Shown here: positions 35,459 to 47,535 of the stretch, piece by piece
Layout of the letters: the number at the start of each line of letters is the position of its first letter
Numbering within the stretch: the stretch's first letter is position 1
DNA from: Climacium dendroides
Taxonomy: Eukaryota > Streptophyta > Bryopsida > Hypnales > Climaciaceae
Direction: 5' to 3'
Assembly (NCBI GenBank): GCA_950106755.1
Contig: CATNNA010000010.1
Location: forward strand, 992,001 to 1,056,000
DNA: 64,000 nucleotides
The notes under the pieces: generated by a model
What the model was told of the DNA's origin: nothing
The model's input: the letters and a program-made list of their open reading frames with translations, nothing else
Databases searched by the model: none
Position numbers and translations under genes: made by a program

Positions 35459-37601
35459 GATTTGCAACTTATGTGTTATGTTTTCGGATATCATTCCCCG
35501 TCAAAACGATATAATTTATTGGTTTGGTTTCTATTAAATACAGCATGATTTTTAGAGTCTCCTTTTTTTAAAACCCATTTCACTTACAAAAGTGGGGGGA
35601 AGCAATAGGGTTCTCTTAAACTTCATTCCTCCATGAATCCTAATTATTTCGAAGATTTGCAACATATGTGTTATGTTTTCGGACATGATTCCACGTCAAA
35701 ACGATATAATTTATTGGTTTGGTTTCTATTAAATACAGCATGATTTTTACAATCTCTTTTTATTAAATCCATTTCAATTGAAAATGTGTGGGGAAGCAAT
35801 AGGGTTCTCTTAAACTTCATTTTTCCATGAATCCTAATTATTTCGAAGATTTGCAACTTATGTGTTATGTTTTCGGACATGATTCCACGTCAAAACGATA
35901 TAATTTATCGGTTTGGTTTCTATTAAATACAGTATGATTTTTAGAGTCTCCTTTTTTTAAAACCCATTTCACTTACAAAAGTGGGGGGAAGCAATAGGGT
36001 TCTCTTAAACTTCATTTTTCCATGAATCCTAATTATTTCGAAGATTTGCAACTTATGTGTTATGTTTTCGGACATGATTCCACGTCAAAACGATATAATT
36101 TATCGGTTTGGTTTCTATTAAATACAGCATGATTTTTAGAGTCTCCTTTTTTTAAAACCCATTTCACTTACAAAAGTGTGGGGAAGCAATAGGGTTCTCT
36201 TAAACTTCATTTTTCCATGAATCCTAATTATTTCGAAGATTTGCAACTTATGTGTTATGTTTTCGGACATGATTCCACGTCAAAACGATATAATTTATTG
36301 GTTTGGTTTCTATTAAATACAGCATGATTTTTAGAGTCTCCTTTTTTTAAAACCCATTTCACTTACAAAAGTGTGGGGAAGCAATAGGGTTCTCTTAAAC
36401 TTCATTTTTCCATGAATCCTAATTATTTCGAAGATTTGCAACTTATGTGTTATGTTTTCGGACAGGCTTCCACGTCAAAACGATATAATTTATTGGTTTG
36501 ATTTCTATTAAATACAGCATGATTTTTAGAGTCTCCTCTTTTTAAAACCCATTTCACTTACAAAAGTATAGGGAAGCAATAGGGTTCTCTTAAACTTCAT
36601 TCCTCCATGAATCCTAATTATTTCGAAGATTTGCAACATATGTGTTATGTTTTCGGACATGATTCCACGTCAAAACGATATAATTTATTGGTTTGGTTTC
36701 TATTAAATACAGCATGATTTTTACAATCTCTTTTTATTAAATCCATTTCAATTGAAAATGTGTGGGGAAGCAATAGGGTTCTCTTAAACTTCATTTTTCC
36801 ATGAATCCTAATTATTTCGAAGATTTGCAACTTATGTGTTATGTTTTCGGACATGATTCCACGTCAAAACGATATAATTTATTGGTTTGGTTTCTATTAA
36901 ATACAGCATGATTTTTAGAGTCTCCTTTTTTTAAAACCCATTTGACTTACAAAAGTGTGGGGAAGCAATAGGGTTCTCTTAAACTTCATTCCTCCATGAA
37001 TCCTAATTATTTCGAAGATTTGCAACTTATGTGTTATGTTTTCGGACAGCCTTCCACGTCAAAACGATATAATTTATTGGTTTGGTTTCTATTAAATACA
37101 GCATGATTTTTAGAGTCTCCTCTTTCTAAAACCCATTTCACTTACAAAAGTATATGGAAGCAATAGGGTTCTCTTAAACTTCATTTTTCCATGAATCCTA
37201 ATTATTTCGAAGATTTGCAACTTATGTGTTATGTTTTCGGACATGATTCCACGTCAAAACGATATAATTTATTGGTTTGGTTTCTATTAAATACAGCATG
37301 ATTTTTAGAGTCTCCTCTTTTTAAAACCCATTTCACTTACAAAAGTGGGGGGAAGCAATAGGGTTCTCTTAAACTTCATTCCTCCATGAATCCTAATTAT
37401 TTCGAAGATTTGCAACTTATGTGTTATGTTTTCGGACATGATTCCACGTCAAAACGATATAATTTATTGGTTTGGTTTCTATTAAATACAGCATGATTTT
37501 TAGAGTCTCCTCTTTTTAAAACCCATTTCACTTACAAAAGTGTGGGAAAGCAATAGGGTTCTCTTAAACTTCATTTTTCCATGAATCCTAATTATTTCGA
37601 A
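35459..37601 (+). repeat. 11-monomer block C, copy 2 (2143 bp)
   Basis: Carries the same rare markers as 31757-33899. It differs by lacking the GTTTTTTAGA monomer before the first D and by having an extra CATG/TTGG monomer near 36238. ATTTGACTT, a private change, appears near 36942 and recurs downstream near 37721. Confidence 0.82.
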
Positions 37602-38769
37602 GATTTGCAACTTATGTGTTATGTTTTCGGACATGATTCCACGTCAAAACGATATAATTTATCGGTTTGGTTTCTATTAAATACAGCATGATTTTTAGAG
37701 TCTCCTTTTTTTAAAACCCATTTGACTTACAAAAGTATAGCGAAGCAATAGGGTTCTCTTAAACTTCATTCCTCCATGAATCCTAATTATTTCGAAGATT
37801 TCCAACATATGTGTTATGCTTTCGGACATGATTCCACGTCAAAACGATATAATTTATTGGTTTGGTTTCTATTAAATACAGCATGATTTTTACAATCTCT
37901 TTTTATTAAATCCATTTCAATTGAAAATGTGTGGGGAAGCAATAGGGTTCTCTTAAACTTCATTTTTCCATGAATCCTAATTATTTCGAAGATTTGCAAC
38001 TTATGTGTTATGTTTTCGGACAGGCTTCCACGTCAAAACGATATAATTTATTGGTTTGGTTTCTATTAAATACAGCATGTTTTTTAGACTCTCCTCTTTT
38101 TAAAACCCATTTCACTTACAAAAGTATAGGGAAGCAATAGGGTTCTCTTAAACTTCATTCCTCCATGAATCCTAATTATTTCGAAGATTTCCAACATATG
38201 TGTTATGCTTTCGGACATGATTCCACGTCAAAACGATATAATTTATTGGTTTGGTTTCTATTAAATACAGCATGATTTTTACAATCTCTTTTTATTAAAT
38301 CCATTTCAATTGAAAATGTGTGGGGAAGCAATAGGGTTCTCTTAAACTTCATTTTTCCATGAATCCTAATTATTTCGAAGATTTGCAACTTATGTGTTAT
38401 GTTTTCGGACATGATTCCACGTCAAAACGATATAATTTATTGGTTTGGTTTCTATTAAATACAGCATGATTTTTAGAGTCTCCTTTTTTTAAAACCCATT
38501 TCACTTACAAAAGTATAGCGAAGCAATAGGGTTCTCTTAAACTTCATTCCTCCATGAATCCTAATTATTTCGAAGATTTGCAACTTATGTGTTATGTTTT
38601 CGGACAGGCTTCCACGTCAAAACGATATAATTTATTGGTTTGGTTTCTATTAAATACAGCATGATTTTTAGAGTCTCCTTTTTTTAAAACCCATTTCACT
38701 TACAAAAGTGGGGGGAAGCAATAGGGTTCTCTTAAACTTCATTTTTCCATGAATCCTAATTATTTCGAA
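37602..38769 (+). repeat. Right-type monomers with a third D dimer duplication
   Basis: D monomers at 37797 and 38186 both carry TTTCCAACATATG and the private change TTATGCTTTCGG. The monomer between them has TAGACTCTCC. This is a third independent 389-bp duplication that includes D. Two ordinary right-type monomers follow, one with TATAGCG and one with six G. Confidence 0.85.
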
Positions 38770-38963
38770 GATTTGCAACTTATGTGTTATGTTTTCGGAC
38801 ATGATTCCCCGTCAAAACGATATAATTTATTGGTTTGGTTTCTATTAAATACAGCATGATTTTTAGAGTCTCCTTTTTTAAAACCCATTTCACTTACAAA
38901 AGTGGGGGGAAGCAATAGGGTTCTCTTAAACTTCATTTTTCCATGAATCCTAATTATTTCGAA
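38770..38963 (+). repeat. One-T-deleted monomer (first of a pair)
   Basis: The usual seven-T tract is six T near 38879, giving a 194-bp monomer that is not of D type. The twin is 40913-41106, 2143 bp downstream. The deletion opens a short minus-strand frame like that in D monomers, which shows that the frame depends on the length change and not on coding content. Confidence 0.9.
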
Positions 38964-40912
38964 GATTTGCAACTTATGTGTTATGTTTTCGGACATGATT
39001 CCACGTCAAAACGATATAATTTATCGGTTTGGTTTCTATTAAATACAGCATGATTTTTAGAGTCTCCTTTTTTTAAAACCCATTTGACTTACAAAAGTAT
39101 AGCGAAGCAATAGGGTTCTCTTAAACTTCATTCCTCCATGAATCCTAATTATTTCGAAGATTTGCAACTTATGTGTTATGTTTTCGGACAGGCTTCCACG
39201 TCAAAACGATATAATTTATTGGTTTGGTTTCTATTAAATACAGCATGATTTTTAGAGTCTCCTTTTTTTAAAACCCATTTCACTTACAAAAGTGGGGGGA
39301 AGCAATAGGGTTCTCTTAAACTTCATTTTTCCATGAATCCTAATTATTTCGAAGATTTGCAACTTATGTGTTATGTTTTCGGACATGATTCCACGTCAAA
39401 ACGATATAATTTATCGGTTTGGTTTCTATTAAATACAGCATGATTTTTAGAGTCTCCTCTTTTTAAAACCCATTTCACTTACAAAAGTATAGGGAAGCAA
39501 TAGGGTTCTCTTAAACTTCATTCCTCCATGAATCCTAATTATTTCGAAGATTTGCAACATATGTGTTATGTTTTCGGACATGATTCCACGTCAAAACGAT
39601 ATAATTTATTGGTTTGGTTTCTATTAAATACAGCATGATTTTTACAATCTCTTTTTATTAAATCCATTTCAATTGAAAATGTGTGGGGAAGCAATAGGGT
39701 TCTCTTAAACTTCATTTTTCCATGAATCCTAATTATTTCGAAGATTTGCAACTTATGTGTTATGTTTTCGGACATGATTCCACGTCAAAACGATATAATT
39801 TATCGGTTTGGTTTCTATTAAATACAGCATGATTTTTAGAGTCTCCTTTTTTTAAAACCCATTTCACTTACAGAAGTGGGGGGAAGCAATAGGGTTCTCT
39901 TAAACTTCATTTTTCCATGAATCCTAATTATTTCGAAGATTTGCAACTTATGTGTTATGTTTTCGGACATGATTCCACGTCAAAACGATATAATTTATCG
40001 GTTTGGTTTCTATTAAATACAGCATGATTTTTAGAGTCTCCTCTTTTTAAAACCCATTTCACTTACAAAAGTATAGGGAAGCAATAGGGTTCTCTTAAAC
40101 TTCATTCCTCCATGAATCCTAATTATTTCGAAGATTTGCAACATATGTGTTATGTTTTCGGACATGATTCCACGTCAAAACGATATAATTTATTGGTTTG
40201 GTTTCTATTAAATACAGCATGATTTTTAGAGTCTCCTTTTTTTAAAACCCATTTCACTTACAAAAGTATAGCGAAGCAATAGGGTTCTCTTAAACTTCAT
40301 TTTTCCATGAATCCTAATTATTTCGAAGATTTGCAACTTATGTGTTATGTTTTCGGACATGATTCCACGTCAAAACGATATAATTTATCGGTTTGGTTTC
40401 TATTAAATACAGCATGATTTTTAGAGTCTCCTTTTTTTAAAACCCATTTCACTTACAAAAGTCGGGGGAAGCAATAGGGTTCTCTTAAACTTCATTTTTC
40501 CATGAATCCTAATTATTTCGAAGATTTGCAACTTATGTGTTATGTTTTCGGACATGATTCCCCGTCAAAACGATATAATTTATTGGTTTGGTTTCTATTA
40601 AATACAGCATGATTTTTAGAGTCTCCTTTTTTTAAAACCCATTTCACTTACAAAAGTATAGCGAAGCAATAGGGTTCTCTTAAACTTCATTTTTCCATGA
40701 ATCCTAATTATTTCGAAGATTTGCAACTTATGTGTTATGTTTTCGGACATGATTCCCCGTCAAAACGATATAATTTATTGGTTTGGTTTCTATTAAATAC
40801 AGCATGATTTTTAGAGTCTCCTTTTTTTAAAACCCATTTCACTTACAAAAGTGTGGGGAAGCAATAGGGTTCTCTTAAACTTCATTTTTCCATGAATCCT
40901 AATTATTTCGAA
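38770..40912 (+). repeat. 11-monomer block E, unit 1 (2143 bp)
   Basis: Repeats in tandem at 40913. Shared rare markers: a six-T tract (one T lost) near 38879, ATTTGACTT, D at 39549, TTACAGAAGT near 39869, and GTCGGGGG near 40462. The first monomer has GATTCCCC where unit 2 has CAGG, so the breakpoint lies inside that monomer. Confidence 0.9.
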
Positions 40913-43055
40913 GATTTGCAACTTATGTGTTATGTTTTCGGACAGGCTTCCACGTCAAAACGATATAATTTATTGGTTTGGTTTCTATTAAATACAGCAT
41001 GATTTTTAGAGTCTCCTTTTTTAAAACCCATTTCACTTACAAAAGTGGGGGGAAGCAATAGGGTTCTCTTAAACTTCATTTTTCCATGAATCCTAATTAT
41101 TTCGAAGATTTGCAACTTATGTGTTATGTTTTCGGACATGATTCCACGTCAAAACGATATAATTTATCGGTTTGGTTTCTATTAAATACAGCATGATTTT
41201 TAGAGTCTCCTTTTTTTAAAACCCATTTGACTTACAAAAGTATAGCGAAGCAATAGGGTTCTCTTAAACTTCATTCCTCCATGAATCCTAATTATTTCGA
41301 AGATTTGCAACTTATGTGTTATGTTTTCGGACAGGCTTCCACGTCAAAACGATATAATTTATTGGTTTGGTTTCTATTAAATACAGCATGATTTTTAGAG
41401 TCTCCTTTTTTTAAAACCCATTTCACTTACAAAAGTGGGGGGAAGCAATAGGGTTCTCTTAAACTTCATTTTTCCATGAATCCTAATTATTTCGAAGATT
41501 TGCAACTTATGTGTTATGTTTTCGGACATGATTCCACGTCAAAACGATATAATTTATCGGTTTGGTTTCTATTAAATACAGCATGATTTTTAGAGTCTCC
41601 TCTTTTTAAAACCCATTTCACTTACAAAAGTATAGGGAAGCAATAGGGTTCTCTTAAACTTCATTCCTCCATGAATCCTAATTATTTCGAAGATTTGCAA
41701 CATATGTGTTATGTTTTCGGACATGATTCCACGTCAAAACGATATAATTTATTGGTTTGGTTTCTATTAAATACAGCATGATTTTTACAATCTCTTTTTA
41801 TTAAATCCATTTCAATTGAAAATGTGTGGGGAAGCAATAGGGTTCTCTTAAACTTCATTTTTCCATGAATCCTAATTATTTCGAAGATTTGCAACTTATG
41901 TGTTATGTTTTCGGACATGATTCCACGTCAAAACGATATAATTTATCGGTTTGGTTTCTATTAAATACAGCATGATTTTTAGAGTCTCCTTTTTTTAAAA
42001 CCCATTTCACTTACAGAAGTGGGGGGAAGCAATAGGGTTCTCTTAAACTTCATTTTTCCATGAATCCTAATTATTTCGAAGATTTGCAACTTATGTGTTA
42101 TGTTTTCGGACATGATTCCACGTCAAAACGATATAATTTATCGGTTTGGTTTCTATTAAATACAGCATGATTTTTAGAGTCTCCTCTTTTTAAAACCCAT
42201 TTCACTTACAAAAGTATAGGGAAGCAATAGGGTTCTCTTAAACTTCATTCCTCCATGAATCCTAATTATTTCGAAGATTTGCAACATATGTGTTATGTTT
42301 TCGGACATGATTCCACGTCAAAACGATATAATTTATTGGTTTGGTTTCTATTAAATACAGCATGATTTTTAGAGTCTCCTTTTTTTAAAACCCATTTCAC
42401 TTACAAAAGTATAGCGAAGCAATAGGGTTCTCTTAAACTTCATTTTTCCATGAATCCTAATTATTTCGAAGATTTGCAACTTATGTGTTATGTTTTCGGA
42501 CATGATTCCACGTCAAAACGATATAATTTATCGGTTTGGTTTCTATTAAATACAGCATGATTTTTAGAGTCTCCTTTTTTTAAAACCCATTTCACTTACA
42601 AAAGTCGGGGGAAGCAATAGGGTTCTCTTAAACTTCATTTTTCCATGAATCCTAATTATTTCGAAGATTTGCAACTTATGTGTTATGTTTTCGGACATGA
42701 TTCCCCGTCAAAACGATATAATTTATTGGTTTGGTTTCTATTAAATACAGCATGATTTTTAGAGTCTCCTTTTTTTAAAACCCATTTCACTTACAAAAGT
42801 ATAGCGAAGCAATAGGGTTCTCTTAAACTTCATTTTTCCATGAATCCTAATTATTTCGAAGATTTGCAACTTATGTGTTATGTTTTCGGACATGATTCCC
42901 CGTCAAAACGATATAATTTATTGGTTTGGTTTCTATTAAATACAGCATGATTTTTAGAGTCTCCTTTTTTTAAAACCCATTTCACTTACAAAAGTGTGGG
43001 GAAGCAATAGGGTTCTCTTAAACTTCATTTTTCCATGAATCCTAATTATTTCGAA
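40913..43055 (+). repeat. 11-monomer block E, unit 2 (2143 bp)
   Basis: Second copy of 38770-40912, with the lost T near 41022, ATTTGACTT, D at 41692, TTACAGAAGT near 42014 and GTCGGGGG near 42605. The CAGG head of this unit recurs at 43056, after which the sequence departs at GTTTTTTAGA. Confidence 0.9.
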
Positions 43056-43250
43056 GATTTGCAACTTATGTGTTATGTTTTCGGACAGGCTTCCACGTCA
43101 AAACGATATAATTTATTGGTTTGGTTTCTATTAAATACAGCATGTTTTTTAGAGTCTCCTCTTTTTAAAACCCATTTCACTTACAAAAGTATAGCGAAGC
43201 AATAGGGTTCTCTTAAACTTCATTCCTCCATGAATCCTAATTATTTCGAA
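43056..43250 (+). repeat. Monomer joining block E to the 974-bp modules
   Basis: The CAGG/TTGG head matches the head of block E unit 2 at 40913. The body then has GTTTTTTAGA, CTCCTCTTTTT, TATAGCG and CATTCCTCC, like the last monomer of the 974-bp module. It is probably an exchange joint. Confidence 0.65.
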
Positions 43251-44224
43251 GATTTGCAACATATGTGTTATGTTTTCGGACATGATTCCACGTCAAAACG
43301 ATATAATTTATTGGTTTGGTTTCTATTAAATACAGCATGATTTTTACAATCTCTTTTTATTAAATCCATTTCAATTGAAAATGTGTGGGGAAGCAATAGG
43401 GTTCTCTTAAACTTCATTTTTCCATGAATCCTAATTATTTCGAAGATTTGCAACTTATGTGTTATGTTTTCGGACATGATTCCACGTCAAAACGATATAA
43501 TTTATCGGTTTGGTTTCTATTAAATACAGCATGATTTTTAGAGTCTCCTTTTTTTAAAACCCATTTCACTTACAAAAGTGGGGGGAAGCAATAGGGTTCT
43601 CTTAAACTTCATTTTTCCATGAATCCTAATTATTTCGAAGATTTGCAACTTATGTGTTATGTTTTCGGACATGATTCCCCGTCAAAACGATATAATTTAT
43701 TGGTTTGGTTTCTATTAAATACAGCATGATTTTTAGAGTCTCCTTTTTTTAAAACCCATTTCACTTACAAAAGTATAGCGAAGCAATAGGGTTCTCTTAA
43801 ACTTCATTTTTCCATGAATCCTAATTATTTCGAAGATTTGCAACTTATGTGTTATGTTTTCGGACATGATTCCCCGTCAAAACGATATAATTTATTGGTT
43901 TGGTTTCTATTAAATACAGCATGATTTTTAGAGTCTCCTTTTTTTAAAACCCATTTCACTTACAAAAGTGTGGGGAAGCAATAGGGTTCTCTTAAACTTC
44001 ATTTTTCCATGAATCCTAATTATTTCGAAGATTTGCAACTTATGTGTTATGTTTTCGGACAGGCTTCCACGTCAAAACGATATAATTTATTGGTTTGGTT
44101 TCTATTAAATACAGCATGTTTTTTAGAGTCTCCTCTTTTTAAAACCCATTTCACTTACAAAAGTATAGCGAAGCAATAGGGTTCTCTTAAACTTCATTCC
44201 TCCATGAATCCTAATTATTTCGAA
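43251..44224 (+). repeat. 5-monomer module, copy 1 (974 bp)
   Basis: Order: D; TCGG with six G; CCCC/TTGG with TATAGCG; CCCC/TTGG with GTGTGGGG; CAGG/TTGG with GTTTTTTAGA, TATAGCG and CATTCCTCC. The same five recur in order at 44810, 46562 and 60590. Confidence 0.85.
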
Positions 44225-44809
44225 GATTTGCAACATATGTGTTATGTTTTCGGACATGATTCCACGTCAAAACGATATAATTTATTGGTTTGGTTTCTAT
44301 TAAATACAGCATGATTTTTAGAGTCTCCTTTTTTTAAAACCCATTTCACTTACAAAAGTATAGCGAAGCAATAGGGTTCTCTTAAACTTCATTTTTCCAT
44401 GAATCCTAATTATTTCGAAGATTTGCAACTTATGTGTTATGTTTTCGGACATGATTCCACGTCAAAACGATATAATTTATTGGTTTGGTTTCTATTAAAT
44501 ACAGCATGATTTTTAGAGTCTCCTCTTTTTAAAACCCATTTCACTTACAAAAGTGGGGGGAAGCAATAGGGTTCTCTTAAACTTCATTTTTCCATGAATC
44601 CTAATTATTTCGAAGATTTGCAACTGATGTGTTATGTTTTCGGACATGATTCCACGTCAAAACGATATAATTTATCGGTTTGGTTTCTATTAAATACAGC
44701 ATGATTTTTAGAGTCTCCTCTTTTTAAAACCCATTTCACTTACAAAAGTATAGGGAAGCAATAGGGTTCTCTTAAACTTCATTCCTCCATGAATCCTAAT
44801 TATTTCGAA
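44225..44809 (+). repeat. Three right-type monomers between modules
   Basis: An AACATATG / TATAGCG monomer, a six-G monomer with CTCCTCTTTTT, and a TCGG monomer with TATAGGG and CATTCCTCC that has the private change AACTGATG near 44624. Confidence 0.8.
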
Positions 44810-45783
44810 GATTTGCAACATATGTGTTATGTTTTCGGACATGATTCCACGTCAAAACGATATAATTTATTGGTTTGGTTTTTATTAAATACAGCATGAT
44901 TTTTACAATCTCTTTTTATTAAATCCATTTCAATTGAAAATGTGTGGGGAAGCAATAGGGTTCTCTTAAACTTCATTTTTCCATGAATCCTAATTATTTC
45001 GAAGATTTGCAACTTATGTGTTATGTTTTCGGACATGATTCCACGTCAAAACGATATAATTTATCGGTTTGGTTTCTATTAAATACAGCATGATTTTTAG
45101 AGTCTCCTTTTTTTAAAACCCATTTCACTTACAAAAGTGGGGGGAAGCAATAGGGTTCTCTTAAACTTCATTTTTCCATGAATCCTAATTATTTCGAAGA
45201 TTTGCAACTTATGTGTTATGTTTTCGGACATGATTCCCCGTCAAAACGATATAATTTATTGGTTTGGTTTCTATTAAATACAGCATGATTTTTAGAGTCT
45301 CCTTTTTTTAAAACCCATTTCACTTACAAAAGTATAGCGAAGCAATAGGGTTCTCTTAAACTTCATTTTTCCATGAATCCTAATTATTTCGAAGATTTGC
45401 AACTTATGTGTTATGTTTTCGGACATGATTCCCCGTCAAAACGATATAATTTATTGGTTTGGTTTCTATTAAATACAGCATGATTTTTAGAGTCTCCTTT
45501 TTTTAAAACCCATTTCACTTACAAAAGTGTGGGGAAGCAATAGGGTTCTCTTAAACTTCATTCCTCCATGAATCCTAATTATTTCGAAGATTTGCAACTT
45601 ATGTGTTATGTTTTCGGACAGGCTTCCACGTCAAAACGATATAATTTATTGGTTTGGTTTCTATTAAATACAGCATGTTTTTTAGAGTCTCCTCTTTTTA
45701 AAACCCATTTCACTTACAAAAGTATAGCGAAGCAATAGGGTTCTCTTAAACTTCATTCCTCCATGAATCCTAATTATTTCGAA
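44810..45783 (+). repeat. 5-monomer module, copy 2 (974 bp)
   Basis: Same order as 43251-44224. The D has TTTTTATTAAA, and the fourth monomer ends CATTCCTCC instead of CATTTTTCC. Confidence 0.85.
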
Positions 45784-46561
45784 GATTTGCAACATATGTG
45801 TTATGTTTTCGGACATGATTCCACGTCAAAACGATATAATTTATTGGTTTGGTTTCTATTAAATACAGCATGATTTTTACAATCTCTTTTTATTAAATCC
45901 ATTTCAATTGAAAATGTGTGGGGAAGCAATAGGGTTCTCTTAAACTTCATTTTTCCATGAATCCTAATTATTTCGAAGATTTGCAACTTATGTGTTATGT
46001 TTTCGGACATGATTCCACGTCAAAACGATATAATTTACTGGTTTGGTTTCTATTAAATACAGCATGATTTTTACAATCTCTTTTTATTAAATCCATTTCA
46101 ATTGAAAATGTGTGGGGAAGCAATAGGGTTCTCTTAAACTTCATTTTTCCATGAATCCTAATTATTTCGAAGATTTGCAACTTATGTGTTATGTTTTCGG
46201 ACATGATTCCACGTCAAAACGATATAATTTATTGGTTTGGTTTCTATTAAATACAGCATGATTTTTAGAGTCTCCTCTTTTTAAAACCCATTTCACTTAC
46301 AAAAGTGTGGGAAAGCAATAGGGTTCTCTTAAACTTCATTTTTCCATGAATCCTAATTATTTCGAAGATTTGCAACTTATGTGTTATGTTTTCGGATATG
46401 ATTCCACGTCAAAACGATATAATTTATCGGTTTGGTTTCTATTAAATACAGCATGATTTTTAGAGTCTCCTCTTTTTAAAACCCATTTCACTTACAAAAG
46501 TATAGGGAAGCAATAGGGTTCTCTTAAACTTCATTCCTCCATGAATCCTAATTATTTCGAA
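45784..46561 (+). repeat. D-D pair followed by two ordinary monomers
   Basis: D at 45784-45977 and D at 45978-46171 are adjacent; the second has TTTACTGG. A GTGGGAAAG monomer and a TCGG/TATAGGG monomer with CGGATATGATT follow. Confidence 0.85.
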
Positions 46562-47535
46562 GATTTGCAACATATGTGTTATGTTTTCGGACATGATTCC
46601 ATGTCAAAACGATATAATTTATTGGTTTGGTTTTTATTAAATACAGCATGATTTTTACAATCTCTTTTTATTAAATCCATTTCAATTGAAAATGTGTGGG
46701 GAAGCAATAGGGTTCTCTTAAACTTCATTTTTCCATGAATCCTAATTATTTCGAAGATTTGCAACTTATGTGTTATGTTTTCGGACATGATTCCACGTCA
46801 AAACGATATAATTTATCGGTTTGGTTTCTATTAAATACAGCATGATTTTTAGAGTCTCCTTTTTTTAAAACCCATTTCACTTACAAAAGTGGGGGGAAGC
46901 AATAGGGTTCTCTTAAACTTCATTTTTCCATGAATCCTAATTATTTCGAAGATTTGCAACTTATGTGTTATGTTTTCGGACATGATTCCCCGTCAAAACG
47001 ATATAATTTATTGGTTTGGTTTCTATTAAATACAGCATGATTTTTAGAGTCACCTTTTTTTAAAACCCATTTCACTTACAAAAGTATAGCGAAGCAATAG
47101 GGTTCTCTTAAACTTCATTTTTCCATGAATCCTAATTATTTCGAAGATTTGCAACTTATGTGTTATGTTTTCGGACATGATTCCCCGTCAAAACGATATA
47201 ATTTATTGGTTTGGTTTCTATTAAATACAGCATGATTTTTAGAGTCTCCTTTTTTTAAAACCCATTTCACTTACAAAAGTGTGGGGAAGCAATAGGGTTC
47301 TCTTAAACTTCATTTTTCCATGAATCCTAATTATTTCGAAGATTTGCAACTTATGTGTTATGTTTTCGGACAGGCTTCCACGTCAAAACGATATAATTTA
47401 TTGGTTTGGTTTCTATTAAATACAGCATGTTTTTTAGAGTCTCCTCTTTTTAAAACCCATTTCACTTACAAAAGTATAGCGAAGCAATAGGGTTCTCTTA
47501 AACTTCATTCCTCCATGAATCCTAATTATTTCGAA
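46562..47535 (+). repeat. 5-monomer module, copy 3 (974 bp)
   Basis: Same order as the modules at 43251 and 44810. The D has GATTCCATGTC, a CpG-to-TpG change, and TTTTTATTAAA. The third monomer has GTCACCTTTTT. Confidence 0.85.
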
